From Flavobacteriales bacterium UBA1112 (lineage in GTDB: Bacteria > Bacteroidota > Bacteroidia > Flavobacteriales_D > Sanyastnellaceae), in the NCBI GenBank assembly GCA_002313415.1, contig DCBH01000038.1, positions 12,607 to 21,659 on the forward strand: a stretch of DNA of 9,053 nt. The letters run 5' to 3'. The position numbers and the translations under genes are program-made. Below, one piece after another: positions 1 to 6,222 of the stretch; the first letter of the stretch is position 1; the number at the start of each line of letters is the position of its first letter. The notes beneath the pieces are model-generated. The model searched no databases and was not told the origin of the DNA. It was given only the letters and a program-made list of their open reading frames with translations.

Positions 1-267
1 GAATTCGTCTCGCCTGGGGCTTCTGGCCTCCGGTTGTTGGGACATCCTTTTGAGAACCGTGGAAGGGCACAATTGGATCCCGCTTGGCAGGGCGCAACGT
101 GGTCGGTGCACGACTTGAACGGAAAGACCATGGCCACAGGTGTGGTCTCTGGCACCACACTCGAGTGGGGCATGCATGGCTGGCCGTCAGGTGGTTACGT
201 GATGCAACTCCTTCCCAAGCGCGGAGCGCCGTGCACCACAAGATTTGTCAAGGGCGAGACGCGCTAG
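1..267 (+). CDS. C-terminal fragment of a T9SS-exported protein (type A-like sorting domain)
   Basis: The frame is open from base 1 to the TAG at 265-267, so this is the 3' end of a gene that begins outside the window. The 88 visible residues resemble a type IX secretion C-terminal sorting domain. A WSVHDLNGK strand-turn is followed by a hydrophobic strand ending in WPSGGYVMQL and a final TTRFVKGETR, matching the usual pattern of 'v.D.nGk ... l.sG.Yv.. ... t.rfvK' in Bacteroidota. In this family the domain directs a Sec-exported protein through the outer membrane and is then removed by the sortase-like PorU. The passenger domain, and so the function, cannot be seen. It converges on cysH with about 60 bases between the stop codons. 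An internal TTG could be read as a start, but the frame stays open upstream to the edge, so I treat it as partial. Confidence 0.8.
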   Translation, partial: EFVSPGASGLRLLGHPFENRGRAQLDPAWQGATWSVHDLNGKTMATGVVSGTTLEWGMHGWPSGGYVMQLLPKRGAPCTTRFVKGETR

Positions 268-328
268 GGAACAACCGCCACCCACCCCAAAAGTTGCATG
301 GTTACACAACCAAGGACCCGCGAAATGC

Positions 329-1015
329 TTAGCCCTTGTGCAATCCGCACTCCTTGGAGGACTGCTCCCACCACCAACGGCCGGCACGGGGATGTTCACC
401 CTCGAGGACAGCTCGGGTACACGGGGCACATCCAATGGACGGAAAGCCTTTCCGATGCAACGGATTTGTGGGAACTCCATGGGAGTTTATGTAGGCGTTG
501 AGTTCGGCGTCTGTCCAACCTAAAATGGGATTGAACTTGATCAGGCCTGTCATTTCATCTCGCTCTATTCGTGGAAGGGAAGCGCGGTTGTCGCTTTGGG
601 CTGCACGAAGTCCCGTAACCCACACTGCCGCCCCGTCCAGGGCACGTTTCAGCGGGTCGATTTTACGGATGCGGCAGCATGCTTTCCGGGCGTCAATGCT
701 TTGGAAAATGGACGACATGCCCTGCACATTCACAAAGTCCTCCAACGACGCGGTATCCGGGAAATAGGACAACAATTCTATGTTGTGGTATTTCTGTCGG
801 GTTCGATCGATGAGTTCATATGTTTCTGTAAACAATCGGCCCGTGTCCAAGGTGATCAGCTTGACTGGGATGTCATTTCGGGCAATCAAATCGGTAAGTG
901 CTTGGTCTTCAAGTCCCAATGAGGTGGTGAATACCACTTGATCAGGGTATTGCGCGCAAAGCTGCCTCAAGGCTGTGATTGCGTCCGCACTAACGAGAAG
1001 AGGCAAATTCGACAT
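329..1015 (-). CDS. cysH: Assimilatory APS reductase, [4Fe-4S] type (CysH)
   Basis: A 228-residue cytoplasmic enzyme that reduces activated sulfate (adenylylsulfate) to sulfite in assimilatory sulfur metabolism, using thioredoxin-type reductant. The N-terminal part carries the PP-loop-like nucleotide-binding segment (TSLGLEDQ, residues 31-38) and LDTGRLFTETY (56-66). The Cys pair at 113-114 and the CxxC at 196-199 are the four iron-sulfur ligands typical of APS reductases. They are absent from the E. coli-type PAPS reductase, so APS (EC 1.8.4.10) is the more likely substrate, although some enzymes of this type also take PAPS. The catalytic Cys223 lies in the C-terminal ECGLH motif. Length is normal and the gene looks intact. 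It lies 80 bases downstream of the rrf2 gene on the same strand, probably co-transcribed. No sulfate adenylyltransferase (cysDN or sat) or sulfite reductase gene is in the window. The ATG at 1015 has no visible Shine-Dalgarno. Confidence 0.93.
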   Translation of the reverse strand: MSNLPLLVSADAITALRQLCAQYPDQVVFTTSLGLEDQALTDLIARNDIPVKLITLDTGRLFTETYELIDRTRQKYHNIELLSYFPDTASLEDFVNVQGMSSIFQSIDARKACCRIRKIDPLKRALDGAAVWVTGLRAAQSDNRASLPRIERDEMTGLIKFNPILGWTDAELNAYINSHGVPTNPLHRKGFPSIGCAPCTRAVLEGEHPRAGRWWWEQSSKECGLHKG

Positions 1016-1095
1016 TTGGATAAGATACGTCTATCGGAGAAATGCACACTTGATCTGAAGAACAAGACGCGAAGGAAGAACAACTCGATGGAAGG

Positions 1096-1575
1096 TCATG
1101 CGGAATCTTTTCGCATGTTTGGTTGAGCGGCGAGGTCGGACAACGTTCGCTGCTCGAGGATGCCCAGATTCGCATCTCTGACCTCGGCCATCAGTCGATT
1201 CAATGCGCACAACGCCTCGTTGCAATCTTGACAGCGCTCGTAAAAATGCAAGCTCACGCAGGGAATAGGAGCAATGGGACCGTCGAGAATCCGCAGAACC
1301 TGCGCCAACGGCGTCTCGTCAGGGTGTTTGAGAAGGAAGTAGCCACCCCCTTTGCCTTTTTTGGATCCCAAGATTCCACCGCGTTTCAAATCGAGCAAAA
1401 GACCCTCCAAAAGTGCGGCACTCATGGGGTGAATTTTGACAAGTTCTCCGATGGATGTCGCCGTTTCTGTCATGGCGGAGGAAGGATTGTTGCTTGCAGC
1501 TCGCTGTGTTAAATCACGACGCACCAAAATGCTCAAGGCACGGAAGGCGTATTGCGCTTTTGTCGACAGCATCAT
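1096..1575 (-). CDS. Rrf2-family transcriptional regulator with a C-terminal Cys cluster
   Basis: A 159-residue DNA-binding regulator of the Rrf2 family (relatives IscR, NsrR, CymR). The N-terminus MMLSTKAQYAFRALSIL is the family's first helix. The winged helix follows, with LLLDLKRGGIL and the wing SKKGKGGGYF, then ILDGPIAPIPC. Counting from the first Met, Cys lie at 106, 115, 118 and 123 (C-x8-C-x2-C-x4-C), with His at 110. In related regulators this region binds an Fe-S cluster, so redox, iron or cysteine sensing is plausible, but the spacing differs from E. coli IscR. The stretch between the first helix and the recognition region (about residues 20-40) looks longer than usual. I chose the ATG-ATG at 1575: the frame stays open to 1665, but the extra 30 residues are basic, unlike the family, and cover inverted repeats. 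The gene precedes cysH, suggesting control of sulfur assimilation and probably of itself (inference). Confidence 0.88.
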   Translation of the reverse strand: MMLSTKAQYAFRALSILVRRDLTQRAASNNPSSAMTETATSIGELVKIHPMSAALLEGLLLDLKRGGILGSKKGKGGGYFLLKHPDETPLAQVLRILDGPIAPIPCVSLHFYERCQDCNEALCALNRLMAEVRDANLGILEQRTLSDLAAQPNMRKDSA

Positions 1576-1624
1576 CCTAAGATAAAGGATTCGAGCTGTT
1601 TTTGCTCTTGTTTTTACCACGCCT

Positions 1625-1645
1625 TTCAAGCGCAAGCGCCTTGAA
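1625..1645. promoter_or_regulatory. Inverted repeat TTCAAG...CTTGAA, candidate operator
   Basis: The arms TTCAAG and CTTGAA are exact reverse complements separated by nine bases. Pairing can continue inward as GCGC/GCGC if one base is bulged. The repeat lies 50-70 bases upstream of the chosen rrf2 start, in the divergent region shared with the haloperoxidase gene, and no T-run follows it, so an operator is likelier than a terminator. Binding by the adjacent Rrf2 protein is inference only. Confidence 0.35.
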
Positions 1646-1651
1646 TGCAGG

Positions 1652-1665
1652 TTGAACTTGTTCAA
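1652..1665. promoter_or_regulatory. Perfect inverted repeat TTGAAC-TT-GTTCAA, candidate operator
   Basis: Two 6-base arms are perfectly complementary around a TT spacer. The half-sites (TTGAAC/GTTCAA) resemble those of the repeat at 1625-1645, whose centre is about 23 bases away, roughly two helical turns. The site is 77-90 bases upstream of the rrf2 start and 81-94 bases upstream of the haloperoxidase start, so it could affect either gene. Which protein binds it is not shown by the sequence. Confidence 0.4.
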
Positions 1666-1745
1666 GAACTTCGTGGTTTCGAGGACTTCATTGTCCCGTA
1701 GTGTTCTGCACGAGTTCGTATCTTCGAGAATCTTAAAAAAGTCTT

Positions 1746-3935
1746 ATGACCGTATTTAGACGCATTTGGATTCTTGGAGCGTTGATTGCTTCATCGGCAA
1801 CGACAGCTCTTTCACAGGAGCATACAGTGGCACACCAGTGGAATGAACAAGTGCTGGAGGCGATTCGAAATGACTTCGCCCGTCCCACGGTGCACGCCCG
1901 AAATCTCTACCACGCCAGCATACTCATGTACGACTGCTGGGCTGCCTATGATACGACCCAATCTCAAACCATTTTCCTTGGACAAGATTTTGACGGATAC
2001 CTCTGTCCTTTTGACGAAACGGCGTTGGACATTCCAAGCGACCTCGCAGCTAGAAAAGAGGCTCAGGAAATTGCCATCACTTATGCGTCATATAGGCTCA
2101 TTCGCCACCGTTATGAAGCGAGTCCTCAGGCAGAATCGACCATGGGCAACATTTACATCCAAATGGTGAGCCAAGAACTCGATACGGCATTCACGTCCAC
2201 CGACTATGCAGAGTATGGAGCGCCGGCCCTCGGAAACTACCTCGCCGAGCAGCTCATCGCCTATGGCATGACTGATGGATCTAATGAAATCGACGATTAC
2301 GCCAACACGTGCTACGAACAGCTCGAGCCCAACATTCTCCCTGAAGTTCCGGGCACGAGCGGTCTTGTAGACCCCAACCACTGGCAGGCGGTAGAGCTCA
2401 GCTTTGCCATTGACCAAAGTGGCGAATTGCTCACTGAAACTCCTCCCTTCCTAGGCCCACAGTGGGGGGAAGTGACGGGGTTTGCGCTGCGTGATTCCAA
2501 CCTGACACAGGCTGAGCGCGACGGTTGCAGCTACAACTTGTGGCACGATCCGGGAGAGCCCGTGTACCTAGACACCAACGTTTACTCTGGTTTCGAAGAT
2601 CCCTGGAAATGGAACCACGGGATGGTGATAAGCTGGAGTGAGCATCTCGATCCCACAGACGGAGTGATGTGGGACATCGGTCCGGGGTCACTGAAGTACG
2701 ATGGATCGATTCCTGCGTCGGACAACTTGAATTCGTTTTACGAGTGGGAAAACGGTGGCTTGACGGCTTGGTATGACGAGGATGGCAACTTCGGAGGACA
2801 GGGCCATGAGGTGAATCCATTTACCGGGGAGTCTTATGCGACCAACATGGTGCCGCGTGGAGATTATGCCAGGGTGATCGCTGAATTTTGGGCAGATGGT
2901 CCGGATTCAGAAACACCACCAGGTCACTGGTACACGCTTCTCAATGAATTCATTTTGGATGGCGAAGCAGGTCAGCATCGCTGGCGCGGTCAAGGGCCAA
3001 TCATTCCAGATTTGGAGTTCGATGTAAAGTCCTATCTGGCGTTGGGCGGAGCCATGCACGACTGTGCCATCGCTGCTTGGAGTGCGAAGGGATATTACGA
3101 CTATTCGCGTCCTGTTTCGGCGATTCGGTACATGGCGGAACACGGCCAAAGCAGCGATCCTGCACTTCCAAATTATCACCCTGCAGGCTTGCCCCTCATT
3201 CCTGGATTCATTGAGATTGTAGACGACGCCGATCCGCTGAATTTCTTTGGTGGAGAAGACCAAGTCGGCAAGGTGAAAGTTCGGTGCTGGAAGGGGCCAG
3301 ACTACATTGAAGTCCCACTCATTGATGTGGCAGGAGTGGATTGGATTCTGGCGGATCGGTGGTGGCCTTATCAACGCCCCAGTTTCGTCACGCCGCCCTT
3401 TGCGGCTTATGTCAGTGGCCACAGCACCTACTCACGCGCCGCTGCGGAGTTGCTTGAGTTGCTCACGGGATCTGAATACTGGCCTGGAGGACTTGCGGAG
3501 TGGAATGCTCCGATGAATCAATTCTTGGTGTTTGAAGATGGACCAAGCATGAGTTTCAACCTTCAGTGGGCGACATTCATGGATGCATCAAACGAAAGTG
3601 CCTTAAGCCGAATGTGGGGTGGAATTCATCCTCCAATTGATGATGCTCCAGGGCGCCGCATCGGAAAGCATGTTGGTCGCAATGCGTTTCACTACGCCGA
3701 GACCATCGTATTTCCACAATGGGCACAAGAATTCGGTGGTGATGGATTTTTGCCTTCAGCCGATTGCCAGGGTGATTTCAATGGTGATGGCGCTCGAGGA
3801 TCGGGAGACTTGATCTTGTTTTTGACTGCGTTTGGATTGGGATGGACGGGACCTTACGATCTCGACAACACGGCAGCAGTTGAAACGTCTGACTTGCTGA
3901 TGTTCTTGCAGTTGTGGGACACCCCATGTGATTAA
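1746..3935 (+). CDS. Secreted vanadium-dependent haloperoxidase-like protein with dockerin-like C-terminus
   Basis: A 729-residue exported protein of the vanadium haloperoxidase/PAP2 superfamily, which uses peroxide and a vanadate cofactor to oxidise halides. Residues 1-23 form a signal peptide (basic MTVFRR, hydrophobic core, likely cleavage after ALS). The vanadate pocket is complete: Lys448 and Arg455 in K-x6-RP, Ser557-Gly558-His559 (VSGH in place of the usual PSGH), then Arg622 and His628 in SRMWGGIH. The K-to-R (7) and R-to-H (6) spacings equal those of fungal chloroperoxidase. His628 would ligate vanadium and His559 act as acid-base. The C-terminus has two dockerin/EF-hand-like loops, Asp677-Asn679-Asp681-Asp688 and Asp705-Asp707-Asp716, each followed by a DL(I/L)xFL helix and flanked by Cys674 and Cys728. 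No T9SS sorting domain follows. The halide is not predictable, and a related acid phosphatase activity cannot be excluded. The gene diverges from rrf2 and has an A-rich leader. Confidence 0.85.
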   Translation: MTVFRRIWILGALIASSATTALSQEHTVAHQWNEQVLEAIRNDFARPTVHARNLYHASILMYDCWAAYDTTQSQTIFLGQDFDGYLCPFDETALDIPSDLAARKEAQEIAITYASYRLIRHRYEASPQAESTMGNIYIQMVSQELDTAFTSTDYAEYGAPALGNYLAEQLIAYGMTDGSNEIDDYANTCYEQLEPNILPEVPGTSGLVDPNHWQAVELSFAIDQSGELLTETPPFLGPQWGEVTGFALRDSNLTQAERDGCSYNLWHDPGEPVYLDTNVYSGFEDPWKWNHGMVISWSEHLDPTDGVMWDIGPGSLKYDGSIPASDNLNSFYEWENGGLTAWYDEDGNFGGQGHEVNPFTGESYATNMVPRGDYARVIAEFWADGPDSETPPGHWYTLLNEFILDGEAGQHRWRGQGPIIPDLEFDVKSYLALGGAMHDCAIAAWSAKGYYDYSRPVSAIRYMAEHGQSSDPALPNYHPAGLPLIPGFIEIVDDADPLNFFGGEDQVGKVKVRCWKGPDYIEVPLIDVAGVDWILADRWWPYQRPSFVTPPFAAYVSGHSTYSRAAAELLELLTGSEYWPGGLAEWNAPMNQFLVFEDGPSMSFNLQWATFMDASNESALSRMWGGIHPPIDDAPGRRIGKHVGRNAFHYAETIVFPQWAQEFGGDGFLPSADCQGDFNGDGARGSGDLILFLTAFGLGWTGPYDLDNTAAVETSDLLMFLQLWDTPCD

Positions 3936-4196
3936 GTGTCTTGGTCGATGCTTTGACTGAAAACGTATTTCCTGAAGGTTCGAGCCTCGCGAGACGCCAA
4001 GTGGAGATTGCCCCTTTTGAGGTAAAAGCCACTGGTCAACAGAGCCGTGCACAAACCATGCGGAACAACTTTCAAGGTCGTGCGACGGGCCTCAGTGGAT
4101 TTTTATGAAATTTGTTGAAGGAGCTGATTTGGACAGATTCAACCTGTCTTCGATGTTGGCCCGAGAAGAAGCTGAACCTCAAGAAATTCATCAGAT
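3936..4196. other. Intergenic region without a confident gene
   Basis: These 261 bases separate the haloperoxidase gene from the small lipoprotein gene and should hold the latter's promoter. I see no convincing rho-independent terminator. The only small hairpin (GACAG...CTGTC, about 4133-4147) lacks a T-run. The minus strand is open from about 4102 to the TAA at 3934-3932, and its translation resembles the last strands of a T9SS sorting domain (see findings). It has no start or passenger domain, so I do not call a gene. Confidence 0.5.
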
Positions 4197-4682
4197 ATGA
4201 AGAACAACACATCTCTTTGGTTGCAAACCTGCACGTTGGCGTGCATTTTGTTTTTGGCCGGCTGCAATGCCTCTGAAGTGGCAGACCAAGCACCACCTCA
4301 AGAGCCCGAGGCACCTACCATGGAACAGGCCATTGCAGAGCGAGGTGAGCCCTGCACCTGCGTCGCAGAGAATCATGAAGCCATGTCTGGTCTGCTTGAA
4401 TCCTTGAGGAGTACAGAACGTGTCACTGCTCAGGAAATCAACATTCAAATTGCACAGATGATGTTGCCCTGCATGAAGCCAAGCGGAAACATCGATTTGG
4501 ATCGTCAATACTCTCGCGCAATGGGACAGTGTGACGGTTTTGCGGCTTTGACAGATGTCATGACTCAGGTCAAAGAAGAAGTGCAAGCCCGCGTGTCGAT
4601 TGAAGCGGCGCAAGAGCAAGCGAAAGATTTAGGCGGCGTCAAAGGGGCCAATGCGGTGTTGAACAAGCTGAAGGAATCGTAA
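4197..4682 (+). CDS. Small cysteine-containing lipoprotein of unknown function
   Basis: A 161-residue protein I do not recognise. Residues 1-23 form a lipoprotein signal: Lys2, a hydrophobic segment, then the lipobox LAGC with Cys23 as lipidation site, which predicts export and membrane anchoring. An acidic, Pro-rich linker (about 24-41) follows, then a mostly helical domain. The mature part has four further Cys: a CTC pair at 53 and 55, Cys92 in MLPCMKP, and Cys112 in GQCDGF. This suits two disulfides or a metal site in an oxidising compartment, but neither is demonstrated. Residues 124-145 are a charged, Ala/Gln/Glu-rich helix, and the C-terminus KDLGGVKGANAVLNKLKES looks like an amphipathic tail. 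It converges on xseB with 21 bases between the stop codons. The start is the first ATG before a good signal peptide. No Shine-Dalgarno is visible. Confidence 0.75.
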   Translation: MKNNTSLWLQTCTLACILFLAGCNASEVADQAPPQEPEAPTMEQAIAERGEPCTCVAENHEAMSGLLESLRSTERVTAQEINIQIAQMMLPCMKPSGNIDLDRQYSRAMGQCDGFAALTDVMTQVKEEVQARVSIEAAQEQAKDLGGVKGANAVLNKLKES

Positions 4683-4703
4683 TTCGATTCACGCCCACCC
4701 AAC

Positions 4704-4946
4704 TCATTCCACGTCTTCGAGGCCGAGTCGTTTGAGCACGGCTTGAACCTCTGCCTCGGTTTTTGTGAGGCGTTTTTGACAGAATTCAAGCAAGGCACTG
4801 GCGCGTTGCAAGCGCGAGGTGAGCTCATCGACACCCAATTCGGTGCTTTGCATTTGGTGCAGGATGTCTTGCAGCTCCAGAACGGCGTCGTCGTACGATG
4901 TGTTCTCGTCGATGGAGGATGGCTTGTTACTCATCAAATCACTCAT
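4704..4946 (-). CDS. xseB: Exodeoxyribonuclease VII small subunit (XseB)
   Basis: An 80-residue cytoplasmic protein that binds XseA in several copies to form exodeoxyribonuclease VII, which degrades single-stranded DNA to oligonucleotides from both ends. The family pattern is clear: SYDDAVLELQDILHQMQS (about 17-34), then LGVDELTSRLQRASALLEFCQKRLTKTEAEVQ, two helices forming a coiled coil. Length is normal. Its ATG at 4946 lies inside the end of xseA (8-base overlap), which suggests translational coupling. A second ATG at 4934 would avoid the overlap and remove four residues; neither has a Shine-Dalgarno, so the exact start is uncertain. Confidence 0.92.
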   Translation of the reverse strand: MSDLMSNKPSSIDENTSYDDAVLELQDILHQMQSTELGVDELTSRLQRASALLEFCQKRLTKTEAEVQAVLKRLGLEDVE

Positions 4947-6222
4947 CAGAAGGTGAATTTACATGAGTCACGGTGACTTCTGCAGTGCCGCGATGGAATT
5001 GCAAGGAAAGGGAGTCATTGACAGACAACGAATCAGATTGGTGAATGGCAACCCCCTCTTTGCGAGCAATGGCGAATCCGCGAGCCAAGGTGTTTTTCGG
5101 TTGTAGGGTGCTCACAGTGCTTGCCAAATGCTTGATGTGTTGCAATTGTTGCGTGAGAGCCTGTCGGGCGTGGAATGCGAATTGTTCTCGGACATGGGCC
5201 AGCCGGACACCCTCTGCAGCGAGCAATTGGCGAGGTTGAAGGATCAACGTTTGCATGTCCTTGGCCATCCGTGTTCGCTCCCAGGTCAATCTTTGTTGCA
5301 CTCGTTGCCCCATGGCGAGACTCCATTCCGCCAACTGAGATCGCTCAGTGACAAGTCGATCCACCAGCTCATCGGCCACAGCTGTAGGCGTTTTGAAATG
5401 CTTATGAGCCACCAAATCAGCCACACACAAGTCGGTTTCATGTCCAATTCCCGTGAATACTGGAAGAGCACAGTGCGCGATGGCGAGGCACAGTTCGAGG
5501 TTGTTGAATGCGTCGAGATCGAGTGCTGAACCTCCTCCTCGCACCATCACCACGACGTCTGGATTCCAAGTTGTTGCTTGGGCCAGCGCATCGATCAGAG
5601 ATCGAGGTGCATCCTTGCCTTGGACTGTGGCTGCGAAAACTTCAACATCGAATCCGACTCCCCATTCGTTGTGCAGCAAATGCATTCCAAAATCCCGGAA
5701 GCCCGAGGTGCCGGGGGAGCCGACAAGGGCGATGCGCTGGAGCAAGCGTGGCAAGGGAAGACCTCGATTGAGTTCCAGTGCGCCTTGGGCCTTCAACGTG
5801 GCAACCGTGGCTTGCTTTCGTCTCTCTAACTCACCGATCATGGCCGACAAGTCAATTTCTTCAATCACCAAGCTGATTCCATAAACGGGGTGGTAGTTCA
5901 CGTGGCCCCGAAATACGATTTCCGAACCCTTCGACAAAATTTGATCTGCGGCCTCTCCCAAGGCCTCTCTCACTTCGGCGTGTTGACTCTTCCAAAGCGT
6001 CCCACGCATCGAAGCCAAGCGCTCTCCGCGTTGTTCTTCAACGAGTTCGAGATACACGTGACCGGATGGGCTCGTGGAAAGTTTGGCGATTTCCGCTTTG
6101 AACCAAAAGGCTTGACCCTCGGTCACTTTCTCGAGGGTTCGCTTGAGGCTCTCTCCGAGTTGGGAGAGGGTGTAAATTTTTTTGGCATTCACGGCGTCAA
6201 TCAATGCCTTGGGAGTTTCCAT
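4939..6222 (-). CDS. xseA: Exodeoxyribonuclease VII large subunit (XseA)
   Basis: A 427-residue catalytic subunit of exodeoxyribonuclease VII, a metal-independent single-strand-specific nuclease acting in DNA repair. The N-terminal OB fold (about 15-125) includes YTLSQLGESLKRTLE, FWFKAEIAKLS and GHVYLELVEE. The catalytic domain begins near RIALVGSPGTSGFRDF, with Asp177 at the place of E. coli Asp155. It continues with VVVMVRGGGSALDLDAFNN (Arg228) and FTGIGHETDLCVADLVAH (His261, Asp264), which match the residues reported as essential in E. coli XseA. A long helical region (about 285-375) provides the XseB-binding coiled coil, and LARGFAIAR near 385 begins the C-terminal domain. It is slightly shorter than the E. 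coli protein but complete. The start overlaps the end of the upstream T9SS-type gene by 22 bases and the end overlaps xseB by 8, so the three genes are probably co-transcribed. Confidence 0.95.
   Translation of the reverse strand: METPKALIDAVNAKKIYTLSQLGESLKRTLEKVTEGQAFWFKAEIAKLSTSPSGHVYLELVEEQRGERLASMRGTLWKSQHAEVREALGEAADQILSKGSEIVFRGHVNYHPVYGISLVIEEIDLSAMIGELERRKQATVATLKAQGALELNRGLPLPRLLQRIALVGSPGTSGFRDFGMHLLHNEWGVGFDVEVFAATVQGKDAPRSLIDALAQATTWNPDVVVMVRGGGSALDLDAFNNLELCLAIAHCALPVFTGIGHETDLCVADLVAHKHFKTPTAVADELVDRLVTERSQLAEWSLAMGQRVQQRLTWERTRMAKDMQTLILQPRQLLAAEGVRLAHVREQFAFHARQALTQQLQHIKHLASTVSTLQPKNTLARGFAIARKEGVAIHQSDSLSVNDSLSLQFHRGTAEVTVTHVNSPSDE

Noticed and set aside
299..312. Hairpin TGGTT-ACAC-AACCA between the converging first gene and cysH
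   Set aside because: The stem is only five base pairs and is not followed by a T-run on either strand, so it does not support a terminator.
1576..1665. Extension of the rrf2 gene to a start at 1665
   Set aside because: The added 30 residues are basic and unlike any Rrf2 N-terminus, the family start MMLSTKAQYA is at 1575, and the stretch overlaps two inverted repeats expected in a promoter region.
3957..4109. Plus-strand open stretch of about 50 codons after the haloperoxidase gene
   Set aside because: It has no plausible start or ribosome-binding site, no recognisable motif, and ends without a conserved tail; chance is the simplest explanation.
5128..5884. Two plus-strand reading frames of 133 and 143 residues
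   Set aside because: They lie wholly antisense to xseA, whose frame has clear conserved motifs; the translations show no recognisable domain.
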